From: Hyphomicrobiales bacterium
GTDB lineage: Bacteria; Pseudomonadota; Alphaproteobacteria; Rhizobiales; Beijerinckiaceae
Length of the DNA stretch: 64,000 bases
Direction of reading: 5' to 3'
NCBI GenBank assembly: GCA_900470775.1
Contig: UCBZ01000040.1
Location: 295 to 64,294 of the forward strand
Part shown: positions 32,734-41,948 of the stretch, piece by piece
Layout of the letters: the number at the start of each line of letters is the position of its first letter
Numbering within the stretch: position 1 is the stretch's first letter
Position numbers and translations under genes: made by a program
Notes under the pieces: model-generated
Database searches by the model: none
What the model was told of the DNA's origin: nothing
What the model saw: only the letters and a program-made list of their open reading frames with translations

Positions 32734-34695
32734 ATGAACCAGGAGTTCCTCGACTTCTACAACCAAGAGCTCCGCCTCTTCATGGAGCACACGAAGGAAT
32801 TTGCCGAAGAGTATCCGGGCATTGCCGAAAGGCTGGGCGGGCTCGTGGGTGAACGCATGGACCCGATGGTTGGCGGGCTTCTGGAGGGCGCGGCCTTCCT
32901 GGCGGCGCGCGTTCAGCTCAAGCTCAAGCACGAATTCCCCGAATTCACCAATAACCTGCTCGAACAGCTGATCCCGAACTATCTGGCGCCGACGCCTTCG
33001 GCCCTGCTTGCCGGCATCCGGCCGCCTTTTGCCGATCCGGGCTTGCGCGAGGGCGTGCGGATCCCGCGCGGCTCCTATATCGACGCGACCTATCTCGAAC
33101 GCGAGCGCCGCGTCGCCTGCCGCTACCGGCTCGGCGCGGATGTCACGATGTGGCCGTTCGACGTTGCGGCGGCCGAATACATTCCCGCGCCGGGGCCGTT
33201 GCAGGCGCTGGGCCTGCGCACCGACCACCGGGTTCTCTCGGGATTGCGGTTGTCGCTGACGCACCGGACCATGGCCGATCCCGAGCAGGAACCTTCGGCG
33301 GCGGAGGCGCTGAAGACGCCGACGAGCTGGTTCTCCGGCTGCCGCTGCAAGGATCTGACCTTCCATCTGCTCGGCGCGGAGGCCGATGCGGTCGCGCTTT
33401 ACGAGCAGCTCTTCTCGGACTGCGTCGGCATCTATTTCCGCCATCTCGACGAATTTGGGGACCCCGTGATCACGCCGGCTGACGGCTGTTCCCTGGAGCA
33501 GCTCGGTTTTGCCGAGGACGAGGCGCTGCTGCCGGCCGATACCCGGATCTTCCGCGGCTTCGACCTGCTGCGCGAGATGTTCTGGTTCCCGCGCAAGTTC
33601 CTCGGCTTCAAGCTCGATGGGCTTGCCCGGATCATGCCGCGCCTGACCGCCAAGGCGGTCGACGTCGTTTTCGTCTTCGACGAGGCCAACACCAGGCTGG
33701 CCGCGGCGGTGCAGAAGCAGATGTTCGGGCTCTATGCCGCGCCCGCGATCAACCTGTTCGAGAAGACGGCCGACCGTATTCCCGTCAAGAGCAACCAGCA
33801 CGAATTCCATATCGTGCCGGACCGCAGCCGCCAGCTCGATTACGAGCCGCACAGCATTCTCTCGGTCAACGCCCACTATACTGGCGGCCGCGAGAAGCAG
33901 CCGGTGCATCCGCTCTATTCCTCACCGGAGGGTGCCTCGCCGACGCATGGTCTGCTCTACACCCAGCGCAGGCTGCCGCGCCGGCGCTCCGTCGCCGAGC
34001 GGCGCACCGGCCGGTCCTCGGACTATACCGGCACCGACATGTTCATCTCGCTGGTCGAGCCGGCCGGCGTCGCCGACACGATCTCCGTGGCCGAGCTCAG
34101 CGTGCGCGCGCTGTGCTCGAACCGGCATCTGCCGGAGCATCTGCCGACAGGCGAGGGCGGCGCCGATTTCCGGCTGATCGACAATGTCGCGCTTGATGTC
34201 GCCTGCATGTCGGGCCCGACGCCGCCGCGAGAGCCGATCGTCTCGCAACTGCGTTTGCGCTCGGAGACGGCGAGCACCGGTGTCGTGACCTGGCGGCTGA
34301 TCAACCTGCTCAGCCTGAACCATCTCGGCCTTGTCCAGCGCGGTGCCGGGCATAATGGCGAGGCTTTGCGGGAACTGCTCTCGCTCTTCGCCGATCTCGC
34401 CGACAGTGCCACTGAGCGCCGCATCCGCGGCATCAAGAGCGTCGACAGCCGGCCTGTCGTGCGGCGGTTTCCTCAGCGGGCCGGGACGGGGGCGGCGCGC
34501 GGTCTGGAGATCACGGTCGTTCTCGACGAGAAGGCCTTCGAGGGCTCGGGCGTCTTCCTGCTCGGTGCGGTACTCGATCGCTTCTTCGCCGAATACGCCG
34601 CGATGAACCATTTCACCCAGACGGTGATCCGCACCGTCGAGCGCGGCGAGGTCATGCGCTGGCCGCCGCGCGCCGGATCGAGGCGCATCCTGTGA
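32734..34695 (+). CDS. tssF: T6SS baseplate protein TssF
   Basis: This 653-residue protein carries the family start FLDFYNQELRLFMEHTKEFA and blocks such as HEFPEFTNNLLEQLIPNYL, ALLAGIRPPF, WFPRKFLGF and a C-terminal LGAVLDRFFAEYAAMNHFTQ. TssF and TssG form the baseplate wedge with TssE and TssK. The ATG at 32734 sits at the conserved N-terminus after ATAGGGGCG. Its stop overlaps the tssG start (GTGA), so the two are translationally coupled. Confidence 0.96.
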   Translation: MNQEFLDFYNQELRLFMEHTKEFAEEYPGIAERLGGLVGERMDPMVGGLLEGAAFLAARVQLKLKHEFPEFTNNLLEQLIPNYLAPTPSALLAGIRPPFADPGLREGVRIPRGSYIDATYLERERRVACRYRLGADVTMWPFDVAAAEYIPAPGPLQALGLRTDHRVLSGLRLSLTHRTMADPEQEPSAAEALKTPTSWFSGCRCKDLTFHLLGAEADAVALYEQLFSDCVGIYFRHLDEFGDPVITPADGCSLEQLGFAEDEALLPADTRIFRGFDLLREMFWFPRKFLGFKLDGLARIMPRLTAKAVDVVFVFDEANTRLAAAVQKQMFGLYAAPAINLFEKTADRIPVKSNQHEFHIVPDRSRQLDYEPHSILSVNAHYTGGREKQPVHPLYSSPEGASPTHGLLYTQRRLPRRRSVAERRTGRSSDYTGTDMFISLVEPAGVADTISVAELSVRALCSNRHLPEHLPTGEGGADFRLIDNVALDVACMSGPTPPREPIVSQLRLRSETASTGVVTWRLINLLSLNHLGLVQRGAGHNGEALRELLSLFADLADSATERRIRGIKSVDSRPVVRRFPQRAGTGAARGLEITVVLDEKAFEGSGVFLLGAVLDRFFAEYAAMNHFTQTVIRTVERGEVMRWPPRAGSRRIL

Positions 34696-35756
34696 GCGAC
34701 AGCGCAAGCCCCAGTGCAGGTGAAAGCCTCCAGCGCGAGCCGAGCTACGCCGAGCAGCTCCAGGACGAGCCCTGGCGCTTCGATTTCTACGCGGTGATGC
34801 GCCGGCTCGAACGCAGCTTTCCGGAGCGGGCGCGGATCGGCGATGTCGCTGCGCGGCGCGACGAATATGTCGCGCTGGGCGAGCAGGCCTATCTCGATTT
34901 CCCGGCCTCGACGATCTCGGATGCCGACCGCGACCTGCAGGGGCGGCTGCGGGTCTTCGTCAAGTTTCTCGGCCTGCTCGGGCCGCAGGGCGCGCTGCCG
35001 CTGGCCACGACCGAGGAGACCTACCACTGGCAGCTTGTGCGGGACGACGCGTTTCCACGCTTCCTCGACGTCCTGAACCATCGCTTCCTGCAGCTTTTCT
35101 TCCGCGCCTGGGCGGATTCCCGGCCGATCGCGCAGCATGACCGCCCAGAGTATGACCGCTTCGCGGCTTATGTCGGCAGCCAGATCGGGCTTGGCTCGCC
35201 GCCCTTCCTCAAGCGCGACACGGTGCCCGATGCCGAGAAGCTGTCCCATGCCGGGCTGATCGGCGCGCAGGCCAAATCGGCCTCGCGCCTGCGCGGCCTG
35301 TTGTCAGGGCTGTTCAAGGCGCAGGTCGAGATCGAGCAGTTCGTCGGCATGCGGCTGGTCTTCGATCCGGCAGACCGCACCCGGATCGGCGCCGCGCATT
35401 GCACGCTCGGTGGCGACGCGCTGCTCGGTGCCAGCGTCTACAGCGTCGAGGATAAGTTCCGCATCTGCATCGTCGCGCAGAACCTCGCGGAGTTCTCACG
35501 ATTCCTGCCCAATGGCGACCGCTGCGAGCCGCTGGCGGACGCGGTCTTCTTCCATCTCGGCGAGCAGTTCGAATGGGATGTCGAGCTCGCCTTGCCGGTC
35601 GGCGAGGTCAAGCCGGCGCGGCTCGGCCAGTTCGGCCAGCTTGGCTGGACAAGCTGGATGTCGCCGAACTGGGATGCTTCCAGCGGCGCGCTGCGCCGCG
35701 ATGCCCGTTTCCACCCTGCCGAGCGCATGCGCCTGCAACGCAGCCGGCCGACCTGA
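34692..35756 (+). CDS. tssG: T6SS baseplate protein TssG
   Basis: This 354-residue protein includes PWRFDFYAVMRRLERSFPERARIG, VKFLGLLGPQGALP, FLDVLNHRFLQLFFRAWADSRP and a C-terminal LGWTSWMS motif typical of TssG. It is the smaller wedge partner of TssF. The GTG start at 34692 overlaps the tssF stop and follows GGATCGAGGCG. The spacing and overlap suggest equal production with TssF. clpV follows after 23 bases. Confidence 0.95.
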   Translation: MSDSASPSAGESLQREPSYAEQLQDEPWRFDFYAVMRRLERSFPERARIGDVAARRDEYVALGEQAYLDFPASTISDADRDLQGRLRVFVKFLGLLGPQGALPLATTEETYHWQLVRDDAFPRFLDVLNHRFLQLFFRAWADSRPIAQHDRPEYDRFAAYVGSQIGLGSPPFLKRDTVPDAEKLSHAGLIGAQAKSASRLRGLLSGLFKAQVEIEQFVGMRLVFDPADRTRIGAAHCTLGGDALLGASVYSVEDKFRICIVAQNLAEFSRFLPNGDRCEPLADAVFFHLGEQFEWDVELALPVGEVKPARLGQFGQLGWTSWMSPNWDASSGALRRDARFHPAERMRLQRSRPT

Positions 35757-35779
35757 ACCTGACGAACAAGGGGACCATC

Positions 35780-38527
35780 ATGGCCGACATCAGTCTCGAA
35801 GCCGTCACAGGCAAGCTCAACCGGGTCGGCTATGAGGCCTTCATCCAGTCGCTGCGGCAGGCCAAGGGAGCCGGCAACCGCAATGTCGAGCTGGCCCACT
35901 GGCTCGCCCAGATCCTGCAGCGGCGCTCGACCGATATCGGCCTCACCGCGCAGCATTACGGTCTCGATATGGCGCGGCTTGCCGCCGACATCGGCGGGGT
36001 GATCGAAGGCTTCCGCAAGAACGAGACGGAGATGCCAGGCGTCGCCAACAACATCGTCGATCTGCTCGATCGCGGCTGGCACTACGCCACGCTGTTCTTC
36101 GGCGAGACCCAGATCAGGACGGGCCATGTCCTCGTCGCGGCGTTGAAATCGCTGGAGCTGCGCCGGGCGCTGACGGGCATCTCGAAGGAGTTCGCCAAAA
36201 TTCCGGCGGAGGAGCTCGCGGCCGGCCATGCCAAGATCTGGGAAGGCTCGGAGGAAGAGAACCTGCGGCCGATGGACGGTTCGGGCCTGCGCGCTGCGGG
36301 CACGCCGGGCGCCGAGCAGGCCGAGGGCGCCAAGGGCACGACCGCGCTCGACCGCTTCTCGCAGGACCTGACCGTCAAGGCGCGCTCGGGCACGATGGAC
36401 CCGATTCTGGGCCGCGACGACGAAATCCGCCAGGTCATCGACGTGCTGATGCGGCGGCGCCAGAACAATCCGATCCTGACCGGCGAGGCCGGCGTCGGCA
36501 AGACCGCCATCGCCGAGGGCTTCGCCCAGCGCGTCGCATCCGGCGACGTGCCGCCGCCGCTGAAGGGCGTGCGAGTCGTCGCGCTCGACATCGGCCTGAT
36601 GCAGGCCGGCGCCTCGATGAAGGGCGAGTTCGAGCAGCGCCTGCGCTCGGTCATCGACGAGGTCCAGTCCTCGCCGACCCCGGTGATCCTGTTCATCGAC
36701 GAGGCGCATACGCTGATCGGCGCCGGCGGTGCCGCCGGCACGGGCGATGCCGCCAACCTGCTGAAGCCCGCCTTGGCGCGCGGCACGCTACGCACGATCG
36801 CGGCGACGACATGGTCGGAATACCGCCAGTATTTCGAGAAGGATCCCGCCCTGACCCGACGCTTCCAGCCGGTTCAGGTCGACGAGCCCGATGTGGCGCG
36901 CTGCTGCACCATGCTGCGCGGTCTGATCGGCCCGATGGAGAAGCACCACAAGGTCCGCATCTCCGATGCCGCGATCGTGGCCGCCGTGCACCTCTCGCAT
37001 CGCTACATCCCCGCTCGCCAGCTTCCCGACAAGGCGGTGAGCCTGCTCGACACGGCCTGCGCCCGTGTCGCGATCAGCCAGACCGCCACGCCCGCGGCGA
37101 TCGAGGATGCCCGTGTCGGCATCTCGGCGCTGGAGCGGGAGAAGGCGGCGCTGACCTCAGACCAGGATCTCGGCGGCGAGACCTCCAAGCGGCTGGCTGA
37201 GATCGATGTCGAGATCGCCGAGCGCATGGACAAGCTGTCCGATCTCGAAAACGCCTGGGCGAGCGAACTCGCGATCGTCGAGGAGATCAAGGCGCTGCGC
37301 GTGCAGCTCGGCGAGAAGCCGCCGGAGCCTGTCGCCGATCCCAAGGCGGATGTCGCCCGCGAGGTCGCAGCCGGCGATGCCGGGGAGGCTGCCCCCGAGA
37401 TCGCGACACCGGTGGCCGAGCCGGCGCCGACGGTCGATCCCGCTGCCGCACGTATCACGCTTGCCGAGAAATTCGCGACGCTCGGCGGGATCGATCCGGC
37501 GCAGCGCATGATCTACGCCCATGTCGACGAGCAGTCGGTCGCCTCGGTCGTGTCGGACTGGACCGGCATCCCAGTCGGCCGCATGGTCGCCGACGAGATC
37601 GAGACCGTGCTCAAGCTCGCGGAGACGCTGAACAAGCGCGTCGTCGGCCAGGATCACGGGCTCCAGATGATCGCCAAGCGGATCGAGACCAACCGCGCCA
37701 AGCTCGACAACCCCAACAAGCCGATCGGCGTGTTCATGCTCTGCGGCCCGTCCGGCGTTGGCAAGACCGAGACGGCGCTGGCGCTCGCCGAGCAGCTCTA
37801 TGGCGGCGAGCAGAACGTCATCACCATCAATATGAGCGAGTTCCAGGAGGCGCATACCGTCTCGACGCTGAAGGGCGCGCCTCCCGGCTATGTCGGCTAT
37901 GGCGAGGGCGGGCGGCTGACCGAGGCGGTGCGGCGCAAGCCCTATTCGGTGGTGCTGCTCGACGAGGTCGAGAAGGCCCATCCCGACGTCCACGAGCTGT
38001 TCTTCCAGGTCTTCGACAAGGGCGTGATGGAGGACGGCACCGGCCGGCGCATCGACTTCAAGAACACGCTGATCATCCTGACCTCGAATGTCGGGACCGA
38101 CGAGATCATGCGGATGGCGGCCAACCCCGCCGAGCGCGCCGATCCCGAGGCGATGGCTGTGGCGCTGCGGCCGGCGCTGCTCAAGGTCTTCCCGCCGGCG
38201 CTGATCGGCCGCCTGGTCACGATTCCCTACTATCCGCTCTCGCCCGACATGCTGGGCGGGATCGTCAGGCTCCAGCTCGGCCGCATCGGCAAGCGCATCC
38301 GCGACAATCATGCTGCGGCCTTCGTTTATGACGACGCGGTCGTCGAGCACATCGTGGCCCAATGCAACGACCCGGATTCCGGCGGCCGCATGATCGACAA
38401 CATCGTCACCAACTCGATGCTGCCGGCGCTGTCGCGCGCGATCCTGAAGCTGCAGCTGGAGAAGAAGCCGCTTACCGAGGCGACGGTCTCGGTCGCGGAC
38501 GGGGAGTTCCGGTATCACTGCGCGTGA
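35780..38527 (+). CDS. clpV: T6SS sheath-recycling AAA+ ATPase ClpV (TssH)
   Basis: This 915-residue ATPase has an N-domain at about 1-165 that binds the sheath and a first AAA+ module with Walker A GEAGVGKTA and Walker B VILFIDEAH. A coiled-coil middle domain follows (LEREKAALTSD, RLAEIDVEIAERMDKL), with an Ala/Pro-rich segment at about 515-560. The second AAA+ module has Walker A GPSGVGKTE and VVLLDEVEKAHPDV. It disassembles contracted TssBC for reuse in the cytoplasm. The ATG at 35780 gives the usual N-terminus. It is 84 bases upstream of the candidate effector. Confidence 0.96.
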   Translation: MADISLEAVTGKLNRVGYEAFIQSLRQAKGAGNRNVELAHWLAQILQRRSTDIGLTAQHYGLDMARLAADIGGVIEGFRKNETEMPGVANNIVDLLDRGWHYATLFFGETQIRTGHVLVAALKSLELRRALTGISKEFAKIPAEELAAGHAKIWEGSEEENLRPMDGSGLRAAGTPGAEQAEGAKGTTALDRFSQDLTVKARSGTMDPILGRDDEIRQVIDVLMRRRQNNPILTGEAGVGKTAIAEGFAQRVASGDVPPPLKGVRVVALDIGLMQAGASMKGEFEQRLRSVIDEVQSSPTPVILFIDEAHTLIGAGGAAGTGDAANLLKPALARGTLRTIAATTWSEYRQYFEKDPALTRRFQPVQVDEPDVARCCTMLRGLIGPMEKHHKVRISDAAIVAAVHLSHRYIPARQLPDKAVSLLDTACARVAISQTATPAAIEDARVGISALEREKAALTSDQDLGGETSKRLAEIDVEIAERMDKLSDLENAWASELAIVEEIKALRVQLGEKPPEPVADPKADVAREVAAGDAGEAAPEIATPVAEPAPTVDPAAARITLAEKFATLGGIDPAQRMIYAHVDEQSVASVVSDWTGIPVGRMVADEIETVLKLAETLNKRVVGQDHGLQMIAKRIETNRAKLDNPNKPIGVFMLCGPSGVGKTETALALAEQLYGGEQNVITINMSEFQEAHTVSTLKGAPPGYVGYGEGGRLTEAVRRKPYSVVLLDEVEKAHPDVHELFFQVFDKGVMEDGTGRRIDFKNTLIILTSNVGTDEIMRMAANPAERADPEAMAVALRPALLKVFPPALIGRLVTIPYYPLSPDMLGGIVRLQLGRIGKRIRDNHAAAFVYDDAVVEHIVAQCNDPDSGGRMIDNIVTNSMLPALSRAILKLQLEKKPLTEATVSVADGEFRYHCA

Positions 38528-38611
38528 GCGCCGATTTCGCCGACGAAGACCGCATGGAGTGGCCGCAGCTACCGATATCACCGCGCAACCCACAGGGCAG
38601 GAGGGCCTGAC

Positions 38612-39505
38612 ATGGCACTGAAATCGACGCGTTTCGCCTCCAATCAGCGGCTGCAGCAGGCCGCCAAAAATTCACCGCCGATCCAGCGCGGCTCCAGCGG
38701 CCAGCATGTGGCCCTCGTCCAGCAGGCCTTCATCGATCTCGGCCTCGGCATGGCGGTCAGCACCAAGAAGAGCGGCAAGGCGGACGGCGTCTTCGGCGGC
38801 GAGACCGAAAGCCGGGTCTGGCAGTTCCAGGCGCGAACCGGGCTGTCGCGCGACGGCGTGATCGGGCGCGAGACGTTGGAGAAGCTCGACGAGCTGCTGC
38901 CGACGAACGGGCCGCCGCCGAAGCCGCTACCGCCTGCGAAGATGACGCACAAGATCAATGTCCATATGCGTTCGATCGACAACCCGACGGTGCCCGAATT
39001 CACCCAGCTCAAGGTGATGGAGGACGTCTTCGCGCAGTACTTCATTCGCATCGACGTGCTGACCGGCCAGAGCGTCGGGCTGACGCCCGGCGAGACCTTG
39101 ACGCTGGAAATCATAGACGGCGCCTGCAAGTGGGACCAGGTCTCCGACGAGCAGAAGCTGCTGCAGAATGCCGGCAGCAAGCAGGGCGTCGGCCCCAATG
39201 ACGTCACGGTTTATTTTGCCACGGTGCTGCGGACGAACACGAAAAAGAATACGACGCTGCAGGGCTGCGCCGGACATGAGCCGACGCGCCCGGCCGTGAT
39301 GATCGCCGCCAGCGCCATCGACAAGACGACCATGGCGCATGAAGTCTGTCATGTGCTGCTGGGCTCCAGCTTCGCACCGGTCCATGTCGACGAAGACGCC
39401 AACCTGATGTGCAGCGCGCCGGTCTGCACCGGCAACCCGGCGTTTCTGAGCGTCGCGCAACTGAACCGCGTCTTCGCCAGCAAGCTGGTCCACAAGCTTC
39501 CCTAG
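38612..39505 (+). CDS. Peptidoglycan-binding domain and zinc-metalloprotease-like protein; candidate T6SS effector
   Basis: This 297-residue protein has no signal peptide. Residues about 22-95 form a PG_binding_1 domain (IQRGSSGQHVALVQQAFIDLG, DGVFGGETESRVWQFQ). After a Pro-rich hinge, the C-terminal domain carries HEVCH at 243-247 with a possible third ligand His258 in PVHVD and a NLM stretch at 264-266 resembling a Met-turn. The spacing to the third His is longer than in classical metzincins. A cytoplasmic start, a wall-binding domain and its place just after clpV make it a candidate secreted effector that acts in the target periplasm. No immunity gene is evident. The function is inferred. 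Confidence 0.75.
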   Translation: MALKSTRFASNQRLQQAAKNSPPIQRGSSGQHVALVQQAFIDLGLGMAVSTKKSGKADGVFGGETESRVWQFQARTGLSRDGVIGRETLEKLDELLPTNGPPPKPLPPAKMTHKINVHMRSIDNPTVPEFTQLKVMEDVFAQYFIRIDVLTGQSVGLTPGETLTLEIIDGACKWDQVSDEQKLLQNAGSKQGVGPNDVTVYFATVLRTNTKKNTTLQGCAGHEPTRPAVMIAASAIDKTTMAHEVCHVLLGSSFAPVHVDEDANLMCSAPVCTGNPAFLSVAQLNRVFASKLVHKLP

Positions 39506-39605
39506 AGCAATGTCCGATCCAGGTGGATCGTTCAATGGCTCCAAGGTTTTGTTTCAACGCGTTGTCTTCACGCGAACCGGTATTCACTTCGCTCGAAAAC
39601 GCTCT
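39504..39605. repeat. Rhizobiales-type palindromic intergenic element
   Basis: The element runs from AGAGC next to the effector stop codon to GCTCT, with an internal segment containing CGCGTTGTCTTCACGCG and ACCGGT. I recognise its general pattern from intergenic repeats common in Rhizobiales. It marks the end of the T6SS gene string. Confidence 0.6.
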
Positions 39606-39652
39606 AAAGGCGGAATGCGCTGGCGGGTTCGCGGCGGAAGGAGGACCAGGCC

Positions 39653-40972
39653 ATGCAACCCGTTCGCCTTAAGAATCGCGGTGGTGCCGGGCCGAGCGAA
39701 CCGGATGCGCCACAGTTTGGCGACAGACCAAGGCGCAGGCCGCGCCGGGGTGGTCTGCCGCGCCTCGTTCAGGGCGCCCTCATCCTTCTGGCGTTCCTGG
39801 GCCTTGCCTGGGGCGCGACGGCAACTTGGCTGCTGTTCCAGGAAAAGGCGACCGTCGCGACGCTGCAGCAGGAGCAGCAGGTTCTGCAGGCGAGCTATGA
39901 CGAGAAGATGCGGGCGTTGACGCGCCGCCTCGTCTCCTCGATCGCGACCCAGCGCGCTCCGGGCGCGGTCCCCAAGGAGGGCGGTGGGGACGATCAGCTC
40001 GCTGACCTGGTCGCGCGCCAGATCGAGCTCGAAGCCCGCCAGAACCTGCTCGGCACCCTGACCGGCCAGGCGGTCGCGCCGGTTCTGCCGGGCAATGGCG
40101 CGCAGGCTCCGGGCGGAGCGACGGGCTTTGCCGCCAACGACCCGTTCCAGGGCAACATCCTCGAACGTATCAACCCGGCGGTGGTCGCCCCGCAGAAGCG
40201 CCAGATCGCCGCCGCACTGCAGGCCGAGGAACCCCTGCCACTGGCACAGCGCGTCGCGGTGCTGCAACGCTCGCTCGATCGCGTCGATCTCGCGCAGGGC
40301 CAGCAGGTTTCGGCACTGGGCCTGCGGCTCGTCGGCCGGGTGCAGGAGATCAAGGCCTCGCTGACCGATCTCGGGCTCGACATCGCCAAGGTCAGGCTGC
40401 CGCCGGCGCGCCAGGCCATGGGCGGCGCGCTGGTGCCGCTGTCGGTCACGATGCGGCCGGGCAGCTTCGAGCACAGGATCGTGCAGCTGGGCGACGGGCA
40501 GGCCACTTTCGGCCGCTGGCGCGATCTCGCCAACATCGTGCCGCTGCGGCGTCCGCTCGACAGCGACGACAATACGACCAGCAATTACGGCATGCGCACT
40601 GACCCGTTCACCGGCGCCGCCACCATGCATGCCGGCATGGATTTCCGTGGCGAGACCGGCACGCCGGTGCGCGCCGCGGGGGCCGGCAAGGTGCTACGCG
40701 CCGAGGTCGCCGGCGGCTATGGCAATATGGTCGAGATCGACCATGGCAATGGCGTCACCAGCCGCTACGCCCATCTCAGCGCCTTCGATGTGAAAGCCGA
40801 CCAGATCGTACCGCCCGGCGCCGTCGTCGGCCGGCTCGGCTCGACAGGGCGCTCGACGGGCCCGCATCTGCATTACGAGACGCGGCTGGCGGGCGAGGCG
40901 AGCAACCCGCTGAAATTCATCGAGATCGGCAATCGGCTGTCGCAGCCCTCGTTGCCGGCGGGTGTGCGCTAG
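39653..40972 (+). CDS. M23-family (LytM) peptidase, membrane anchored
   Basis: This 439-residue protein has a basic cytoplasmic start, one transmembrane helix at about 37-62 (ALILLAFLGLAWGATATWLL), a coiled coil and a helical spacer. A C-terminal peptidase_M23 domain covers about 315-420, with HAGMDF (first zinc His and Asp), SRYAHLS and HLHYE (second His pair) intact. It should cut peptidoglycan cross-links in the periplasm. The ATG follows GGAGGACCAGG. It lies downstream of the effector and the palindromic element; a T6SS-assembly role is possible but not shown. Its stop codon shares CTAG with the convergent gene. Confidence 0.87.
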   Translation: MQPVRLKNRGGAGPSEPDAPQFGDRPRRRPRRGGLPRLVQGALILLAFLGLAWGATATWLLFQEKATVATLQQEQQVLQASYDEKMRALTRRLVSSIATQRAPGAVPKEGGGDDQLADLVARQIELEARQNLLGTLTGQAVAPVLPGNGAQAPGGATGFAANDPFQGNILERINPAVVAPQKRQIAAALQAEEPLPLAQRVAVLQRSLDRVDLAQGQQVSALGLRLVGRVQEIKASLTDLGLDIAKVRLPPARQAMGGALVPLSVTMRPGSFEHRIVQLGDGQATFGRWRDLANIVPLRRPLDSDDNTTSNYGMRTDPFTGAATMHAGMDFRGETGTPVRAAGAGKVLRAEVAGGYGNMVEIDHGNGVTSRYAHLSAFDVKADQIVPPGAVVGRLGSTGRSTGPHLHYETRLAGEASNPLKFIEIGNRLSQPSLPAGVR

Positions 40973-41901
40973 AAATTCACCTTGTCGGCGCCCTTGAGCT
41001 GCAGGACCTCGCGGGCGTCGTCAGGTGTCGCGACCTCGAGCCCCAGCCCTTCGATGATCATCCGCGCGGCCCTGACCTGATCGGCGTTCGACTTGGCGAA
41101 CTGTCCCGGCCCGAGCCAGAGCGAGTCTTCCAGTCCGACGCGCAGATTGCCGCCCATCGAGACAGCCATGGCGGCGATCGGCAACTGGTGGCGGCCGGCC
41201 CCGAGCACCGACCACTGATACTGGTCGCCGAAGAGCCGGTCGGCCGTGCGCTTCATGTGGATGACGTCCTCAGGATGCGGCCCGATGCCGCCGAGGATGC
41301 CGAAGACCGACTGGACGAAGAACGGCGGCTTCACCAGCCCGCGATCGACGAAATGGGCGAGCGTGTAGAGATGGCCGATGTCGTAGCACTCGATCTCGAA
41401 GCGCGTGTTGTTCTCGGCACAGGTGGTCAGGATGTTCTCGATGTCCTGGAAGGTGTTCTTGAAGATCCGGTCCTTCGAGCCTTCGAGATAGGGCCTCTCC
41501 CACTCGTGCTTGAAATCCTTGAACCGGGCCAGCATCGGGTAGAGCCCGAAATTCATCGAGCCCATGTTGAGCGAGGCGACCTCGGGCTTGAAATGGGCGC
41601 AGGGGCCGAGCCGCTCCTCGATGCCCATGGTCGGCGCGCCGCCGGTCGTGATGTTGATGACGCAGTTCGAGCGCTGCTTGATCACCTTCAGGAAGGGTTC
41701 GAAGGCTTCCGGCGACTGGTCGGGCTGGCCGGTCTTCGGATTGCGGGCATGGACATGGACCAGCGCCGCGCCTGCCTCGGCCGCTCCGACCGCCGCGTCG
41801 ATGATCTCGTCTGCCGTAACCGGCAGATAGGGCGACATCGACGGGGTGTGGATCGCGCCGGTGACCGCGCAGGTGATGATGACTTTGCGGTTCTTCGCCA
41901 T
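40969..41901 (-). CDS. Beta-keto acid cleavage enzyme (BKACE, DUF849 family)
   Basis: This 310-residue TIM-barrel protein has the zinc-binding HVHAR motif, ITTGGAPTM, FGILGGIGPHPEDV, and the late GGNLRVGLEDSLW motif with the conserved Glu. BKACE enzymes cleave a beta-keto acid with acetyl-CoA to give acetoacetate and a CoA ester; the substrate varies (3-keto-5-aminohexanoate, dehydrocarnitine and others) and cannot be read from the sequence. The ATG at 41901 begins at MAKNRKVIITCAVTG, the usual N-terminus. It is 47 bases after the dehydrogenase gene on the same strand, which may supply its keto acid. Confidence 0.9.
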   Translation of the reverse strand: MAKNRKVIITCAVTGAIHTPSMSPYLPVTADEIIDAAVGAAEAGAALVHVHARNPKTGQPDQSPEAFEPFLKVIKQRSNCVINITTGGAPTMGIEERLGPCAHFKPEVASLNMGSMNFGLYPMLARFKDFKHEWERPYLEGSKDRIFKNTFQDIENILTTCAENNTRFEIECYDIGHLYTLAHFVDRGLVKPPFFVQSVFGILGGIGPHPEDVIHMKRTADRLFGDQYQWSVLGAGRHQLPIAAMAVSMGGNLRVGLEDSLWLGPGQFAKSNADQVRAARMIIEGLGLEVATPDDAREVLQLKGADKVNF

Positions 41902-41948
41902 GGCGTGGTGTCCTTTCAGGCTGTGTCTCGAACGGAAATCAGGCGGCC

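Noticed and set aside
37157..38593. Minus-strand open frame of 478 residues over clpV
   Set aside because: Shadow of the second AAA+ module, with no plausible start signal or domain.
38612..39505. Calling the metalloprotease a true metzincin
   Set aside because: The third His is eleven residues after the second His of HEVCH rather than six, so the class cannot be fixed without a structure.
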